This document shows positions 57,545 through 64,000 of a DNA stretch of 64,000 bases, piece after piece. The first letter of the stretch is position 1; each line of letters starts with the position of its first letter. The stretch covers positions 248,001-312,000 of the forward strand of contig JACATO010000691.1 in assembly GCA_018389105.1 (NCBI GenBank). The letters are read 5' to 3'. Source of the stretch: Nautilus pompilius. Lineage: Eukaryota > Mollusca > Cephalopoda > Nautilida > Nautilidae. Under the pieces are notes generated by a model, which had not been told where the DNA came from, ran no database searches, and worked only from the letters and a program-made list of their open reading frames with translations. Both the position numbers and the translations under genes were made by a program.

Positions 57545-60179
57545 CCCAGACACACAAGGAGAGTGTTCAGGGAGTAGATAGTCACGTGACAAATTTATTG
57601 AGACGGTCCCAGGCACACAAGGAGAGTGTTCAGGGAGTAGTAGCCACGTGACAAATTTATTGAGACGGTCCCAGGCACACAAAAGAGAGTGTTCAGGAGT
57701 AGATAGTCACGTGACAAATTTATTGAGACGGTCCCAGGCACACAAAGAGAGTGTTCAGGGAGTAGATAGTCACGTGACAAATTTATTGAGACGGTCCCAG
57801 GCACACAAAGAGAGTGTTCAGGGAGTAGATAGTCACGTGACAAATTTATTGAGACGGTCCCAGGCACACAAAGAGAGTGTTCAGGGAGTAGATAGTCACG
57901 TGACAAAATTTATTGAGACGGTCCCAGGCACACAAGGAGAGTGTTCAGAGAGTAGATAGTCACGTGACAAATTTATTGAGACGGTCCAGGCACACAAGGA
58001 GAGTGTTCAGAGAGTAGATAGTCACGTGACAAATTTATTGAGACGGTCCCAGGGCACACAAGGAGAGTGTTCAAGAGAGTAGATAGTCACGTGACAAATT
58101 TATTGAGACGGTCCCAGGCACACAAGGAGAGTGTTCAGGGAGTAGATAGTCACGTGACAAATTTATTGAGACGGTCCCAGGCACACAAGGAAAGTGTTCA
58201 GGGAGTAGATAGTCGCGTGACAAATTTATTGAGACGGTCCCAGGCACACAAGGAGAGTGTTCAGGGAGTAGTAGATAGCCACGTGACAAATTTATTGAGA
58301 CGGTCCCAGGCACACAAAGAGAGTGTTCAGGGAGTAGATAGCCACGTGACAAATTTATTGAGACGGTCCCAGGCACACAAGGAGAGTGTTCAGGGAGTAG
58401 ATAGCCACGTGACAAATTTATTGAGACGGTCCCAGGCACACAAGGAGAGTGTTCAGGGAGTAGATAGTCACGTGACAAATTTATTGAGACGGTCCCAGGC
58501 ACACAAGGAGAGTGTTCAGGGAGTAGATAGTCACGTGACAAATTTATTGAGACGGTCCCAGGCACACAAAGAGAGTGTTCAGGGAGTAGATAGCCACGTG
58601 ACAAATTTATTGAGACGGTCCCAGGCACACAAAGAGAGTGTTCAGGGAGTAGATAGTCACGTGACAAATTTATTGAGACGGTCCCAGGCACACAAGGAGA
58701 GTGTTCAGAGAGTAGATAGTCACGTGACAAATTTATTGAGACGGTCCCAGGCACACAAGGAGAGTGTTCAGAGAGTAGATAGTCACTTGACAAATTTATT
58801 GAGACGGTCCCAGGCACACAAAGAGAGTGTTCAGGGAGTAGATAGTCACTTGACAAATTTATTGAGACGGTCCCAGGCACACAAAGAGAGTGTTCAGGGA
58901 GTAGATAGTCACGTGACAAATTTATTGAGACGGTCCCAGGCACACAAGGAGAGTGTTCAGGGAGTAGATAGCCACGTGACAAATTTATTGAGACGGTCCC
59001 AGGCACACAAGGAGAGTGTTCAGGGAGTAGATAGCCACGTGACAAATTTATGAGATGGTCCCAGGCACACAAGGAGAGTGTTCAGGGAGTAGATAGCCAC
59101 GTGACAAATTTATTGAGACGGTCCTAGGCGCACAGGGAAAGTGTTCAGGAGTAGATAGTCACGTGACAAATTTATTGAGACGGTCCCAGGCGCACAAGGA
59201 GAGTGATCAGGGAGTAGATAGCCATGTGACAAATTTATTGAGACGGTCCCAGGCACACAAGGAGAGTGTTCAGGGAGTAGATAGCCACGTGACATTTATT
59301 GAGACGGTCCCAGGCACACAAAGAGAGTGTTCAGGGAGTAGATAGCCACGTGACAAATTTATTGAGACGGTCCCAGGCGCACAAGGAAAGTGTTCAGGGA
59401 GTAGATAGTCACGTGACAAATTTATTGAGACGGTCCCAGGCACACAAAGAGAGTGTTCAGGGAGTAGATAGCCACGTGACAAATTTATTGAGACGGTCCC
59501 AGGCACACAAGGAGAGTGTTCATGGAGTAGATAGCCACGTGACAAATTTATTGAGACGGTCCCAGGCACACAAGGAGAGTGTTCATGGAGTAGATAGCCA
59601 CGTGACAAATTTATTGAGACGGTCCCAGGCACACAAGGAGAGTGTTCATGGAGTAGATAGTCACGTGACAAATTTATTGAGACGGTCCCAGGCACACAAG
59701 GAGAGTGATCAGGGAGTAGATAGCCACGTGACAAATTTATTGAGACGGTCCCAGGCACACAAGGAGAGTGTTCAGGGAGTAGATAGCCATGTGACAAATT
59801 TATTGAGACGGTCCCAGGCACACAAAGAGAGTGTTCAGGGAGTAGATAGTCACGTGACAAATTTATTGAGACGGTCCCAGGCACACAAGGAGAGTGTTCA
59901 GGGAGTAGATAGCCACGTGACAAATTTATTGAGACGGTCCCAGGCACACAAAGAGAGTGTTCAGGGAGTAGATAGCCACGTGACAAATTTATTGAGACGG
60001 TCCCAGGCACACAAAGAGAGTGTTCAGGGAGTAGATAGCCACGTGACAAATTTATTGAGACAGTCCCATGCACACAAGGAAAGTGTTCAGGGAGTAGATA
60101 GTCACGTGACAAATTTATTGAGACGGTCCCAGGCGCACAAGGAGAGTGTTCAGGGAGTAGATAGTCATGTGACACATTT
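57545..60179. repeat. 63-bp minisatellite, about 42 copies, most with a CACGTG E-box
   Basis: Each unit contains GAGAGTGTTCAGGGAGTAGA, then TAGTCACGTGACAAATTTAT, then TGAGACGGTCCCAGGCACAC. The unit is 63 bp, so it is a multiple of three and stays open in one frame on each strand (21-residue repeats), giving artefactual frames above 300 codons. Copies are highly similar. Common variants are agtCACGTGac versus agcCACGTGac; a few units have CACTTG, CATGTG or CGCGTG. The first ten units have small indels; the rest are nearly uniform. Presumed intronic. Confidence 0.98.
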
Positions 60180-60990
60180 AAGATGCTCTAGCGTTTTTTT
60201 GGTTGCAATAGGTTGTGGAATTTGCTTCAAAAAGATGTTGGTTAGGCCCAGGGGTTGAAACTCTAATATTTTTGCTGTTGGTACAGTTTTTTTTTTTTTT
60301 TCTAAAACAGGTGACATATATATTATATTGTATCTATAATGCAGTTATTTACAAGGTTAGCCCAATTCTCACTCATTTGGGTGGTGGTGTCATTGTGCTT
60401 AAAGCAAAATATTGCAGCTATGATTTGGATTTTTTACAATTTCCATCTTTTAAATTTTGTAAGTTATTGATTAAAGCATCAAAATTCTACTTTTTATAGT
60501 ACTTTATAATATACTTGCATACTCTATAAAGCTGACGATTTTAATTTAATACAAATTAGAAAAGATGCTGGAGTGATGTTGAAACTTTACAACATTCCCA
60601 TTGTGGATTTCAACTCCAGTCATGGCTCCACTAATAAGGTTACTTATTGTTGGAGTTTTATAGTCAGTTCACTCAACATATATAATACCAAGATTGTGCA
60701 TGAATTGACTGAAAGGAATCATAATTTCAATTCATTATAGTCACCCTTTGCTTTGAGAATCTTGGGGTATCTTCTGAAGCTTCAGAAAAATACTTGTACA
60801 TTGTAGTATAGGACTTCCAGACATCTTTCATGGCTTGAAACTGGAGGCCTATTCACACCTTCCTACTTCCAAAACCTGAAGTTCTAATGTCTTTGCCACA
60901 TTCTGAAAGCCCTCTCTGATTTTTGTAAGAAGCTTGATGAGTGCTATATGATTTGTTCATAAATATTTTTAAATTATCTATTCCAGAAAC
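60180..60990. other. Presumed intron of the right-end gene, nothing recognised
   Basis: AT-rich, no repeat or exon supported. Confidence 0.4.
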
Positions 60991-61262
60991 TTCCTCAACA
61001 GTGTCACCCACAGAAAGTTTTAATCTCTGATGAGAGCAGTACTAAATAACAAAATTTGGAAATATATTGTATAGTAAAGTTTCCATCACACCCCGCATTT
61101 GTAGAAGTGTCTTCAGCTACAAGTCTATGTTCAAAGACGACTTCATCAAAACCATACAATTTCAAATGTTTTAGCAATGAAGAAAGCATTTGCTCAGCTC
61201 CCATACTCGCTAGTTCTACTACATCCAGAAAGACCAGTTGATTGGTTCTGTATCTTCAGAGA
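60991..61262 (-). pseudogene. Unclassified coding remnant, possibly transposase-derived
   Basis: The minus strand carries an open stretch from 61204 to 61004 (GAEQMLSSLLKHLKLYGFDE, then VAEDTSTNAGCDGN). Its composition is coding-like. The DTSTNAG block is reminiscent of Asp-containing blocks in some DNA-transposon proteins, but I cannot name a family. No flanking repeats found. It may alternatively be an exon of an unknown gene. Confidence 0.3.
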
Positions 61263-62580
61263 TTAAAACTTGTAAATAAATTATTAATGATGATTTAGCT
61301 CTCAAAGATGTTGATTTATCCAGCATAGATGAAATCTTGTAGTTGAAACTTAAAAGAGTTCCTGGTTAGCATTTTTTGTCTTTCCTTTTTCTATCTTTGC
61401 TTGATTGCAAATATTTGCACAGGAAATTCTTGAGTGCAAAATTTGCCCTTTATTACAGCCATTTAAAATCTGAAATTTGATATCAGTAGGAAAGTCTTTA
61501 GATGGATGATTTTAATTTAATAATTTTGTGGGCTGCTTGAAAAATTCTGGTTGTTTTTCCTTTTTCATGCTTTAGTTGGCAGGTTGTTGTAAGAAGGTTT
61601 GGCAATACTGAATGGCTCTTTTGTTCTGGGATTTGTTCACATGATTAGTGTGGAATCAATTTTTAATATTCAGAAAATCTTTTTTCACAGTGACTGCTGT
61701 TTTTGAAGAATTGTTTCTCCAAGAAATGTCCACACCATTTGGTGAATGTGGAGGGCATACCCAATCTTTTTTCTTCTACTCCTACCTAGTCAACCTACTT
61801 TGCAGCACACATTATGGCCAAGTTTTGCACCTTTTAGCCTGAGCCATTTTTATTCATTTTTTTTTAAAATTAATTCAATTGTTTTTCAGCATTCTGTTTG
61901 AAAATTTTGAGTGGATTTGTCTGACTGACCAAATGATTGACTTTTATTTTCAATTTCTACTATCGGAGGTTGGCAATCAATGCTACTTGTGTTTTCTTTT
62001 TCTAATGGACTTTCTTTCATCTGGTTTAAGTCTCTTCAAGTATTTGTGCAATGACATTTTGAGTTATGGCTGATGTGGGCAGAAAATCTATATAATATAT
62101 ATATTATTATATTAATTAAATAATCTAAAGGGTTCTAGTGAGAACTAGTGTGTAATTAAATAAACGTGTTTAGCAAAAATCAATGGCACTTGCTTTTTAA
62201 CTACCAGTACTAGGTGGATGTTATTAATATTAAATCTAACTTAGCCCTATGTAATACTAAATCAGAAAACCATGAGTTATCAGCAAAGTTTTCTGTGATG
62301 TACTTTGTCAGAGCCTTTATAAAGAAATAATAAACAAGGCTCTAAGTTTAGTTTGAAACAAACCCTCTAACTGCATCCTGATCAGCCCGATCTAGCCTAA
62401 TAAGATTAGCCTAACTACTTACTCAAGTAGGAGAGATTTGTTAAATGGTAAGCATAATCTAAATATAGGCTTTACTTTACTTAGACCTATGCCTAATACA
62501 TAATAGGGCTTATTAGCATTTATTTATTTAAAAGATAGCAACTTCAACAACAGGTAGGTAATTTGTGTGTCATTAAAATG
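61263..62580. other. Presumed intron, nothing recognised
   Basis: AT-rich DNA with no supported feature. Confidence 0.4.
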
Positions 62581-62892
62581 CAGTAAATTCTTGCTAATCC
62601 GGACCCCACCGATCCAATTTTGCTTAATCTGGACAAGGTCCAGTGTCACATGGCTTTGTGGCATCAATTTTTGTTAACTTGTAACACACTATTAAGTGTT
62701 TAAAAAGGGTCCAAAGTAATTATAAGACTATCAAGTAATGTAGTAACCTTTGTACTGCTTTGAATTTTATAGGTTAATTATGCTTCATTCATGTGTGTAC
62801 TTTTTCTATATATATATATTGGATAATCTGGTCTTTTGGCTAATCCAGACACCCTCTCCCCACATTTAATCTGGATTAGTTAGGGTTTACTG
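62581..62892. mobile_element. Pogo/Tigger-like MITE
   Basis: 312 bp. Left end CAGTAAATTCTTGCTAATCC, right end (reverse complement) CAGTAAACCCTAACTAATCC; TA follows the right end, while the left flank is TG. The CAGT...AATCC(A/G)GA end is typical of pogo-group elements. No coding capacity. Confidence 0.8.
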
Positions 62893-64000
62893 TAATTCAG
62901 AATATCCCAAAACCCAATGGTGTAATTTTACAAAGATAAATGCAAAGATGAATGATAAGTTGGTATAAACACTGGTGTTATACTTGACTATTCAGTAGTA
63001 ACTAATATTGAAATGCATAATAAAATAAGAATGTAAAAATGTCGAGCATAGGTTAGGTTAGTTTGTGGTTTTATAGATGTTTTATTAGAAATAGATACAC
63101 GCCAACAGATGTAAAGAGAAATTCCATTAAAATTGGAATTAGAATTTTAGTCATTTGTGAAGTTTGCAAAAAAAATATACTTAGCAGGACCTGTTAAATC
63201 CAATATCGTGTCAGGAGTTAATGCTTTGTAAGAATAGATGAGATGGAGTAATATACACAAGTCTATGCTTAACATTGACAAAACTGGTTTTAAGGGAAGT
63301 TCATTTAAGCTGTGACTGTTCCAAGAGCCAAATTAGTGCCAGTATTACATTTCATTCCACCTGAGTTTTAATTTTGCATCAGTAAGATGTTGGTTAGGCC
63401 TTGTCGGGAATACGCAGATCAGATATAGTGTTATGGAAGAAAGATACTTTAATTAACTATAACAAAATCAGGTGGCATGGTTGACATCTCAAAGAACATG
63501 AATCATTGTATTAAATGAACCAGGGGCAAAATAAACATTTTGCCTAATTATTTCTCTCTAGATAGCAGAAAATGTAGATAACTAGCAGCAGTCAGAACAG
63601 TTAAAATCTGAACTAAAGCACTAGGTTGTCCGCATTCTTAGTTACATAGGTACATTTATGAAAATTAATGGCAAAATTGTCTTTGGCCTGTGGTATGGGA
63701 GTAAAAATCTAGGAATTTTGGCATGGATACACAGAGAGCTGTCAAAGATTAGATAACTTTATTTTCCACTGTTGGAAACACTAGAAGATAAACTTACAAC
63801 CCACCTTTGTTGGTATCTTGATGGACTAGACATAGCACAGAAAGAGAGCAAAATTAGTGCTTAGCTAATAAAATCAGTTTAAAAAATGCTATATCATAGT
63901 AATGAAACAAACAAATAGCAAATACTGTTTCTAGAACAGATCATAAAAATTTTCCAAACTAATAATCTAAGTTTAGAAATGTTGTTGAATACCTGTTGAT
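62893..64000. other. Right end, nothing recognised
   Basis: AT-rich, presumed intronic. No exon seen. Confidence 0.4.

Noticed and set aside
58067-60258. Open frames of more than 300 codons on both strands with 21-residue repeats
   Set aside because: The 63-bp unit is a multiple of three, so any open frame persists. Equal openness on both strands, frame breaks in the first ten units and lack of a start or promoter argue against a protein.

Overview
The window is nuclear DNA of an invertebrate animal. It is AT-rich, with small exons separated by kilobase introns, GT-AG splice sites, tRNA-derived SINEs, Tc1/mariner-type DNA transposon relics and very long CA, GA and CG microsatellites. That pattern fits a lophotrochozoan, most likely a mollusc and possibly a cephalopod. 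The taxon is an inference, because no lineage-diagnostic gene is present.

Layout from left to right. (1) 1-6975, plus strand: the last seven exons of an unidentified gene, 264 codons visible, with all splice phases matching. (2) 7-16.8 kb: intergenic DNA with SINEs, a 0.55-kb terminal-inverted-repeat element and a decayed mariner. (3) 16840-27682, minus strand: a complete four-exon gene for a 328-residue type I membrane protein. It has a signal peptide, a 13-cysteine ectodomain, one membrane span, and a cytoplasmic tail with two YxxM and four YxN motifs. This is the most interesting object here. Its introns hold a broken Ty3/gypsy pol fossil with a MITE inside it. (4) About 29.5 kb, plus strand: an orphan terminal exon with a poly(A) signal. 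(5) 32004-53226, minus strand: a complete nine-exon adenosine deaminase gene (354 aa, ADA1 type) with all zinc and catalytic residues. (6) 55.2-56.4 kb, plus strand: a GC-rich promoter and the first coding exon (signal peptide-like) of a gene that runs off the right end. Its presumed intron carries a 2.6-kb array of about 42 copies of a 63-bp unit, most of them containing CACGTG. (7) 60-64 kb: intronic DNA with a pogo-like MITE.

The genes do not form an obvious pathway. Adenosine deaminase controls adenosine and deoxyadenosine levels. The four-exon membrane protein looks like a phosphotyrosine docking receptor or transmembrane adaptor. No operon-like or co-regulated arrangement is visible. 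The coding models were built by hand from splice sites and phase consistency, without transcripts or database searches.
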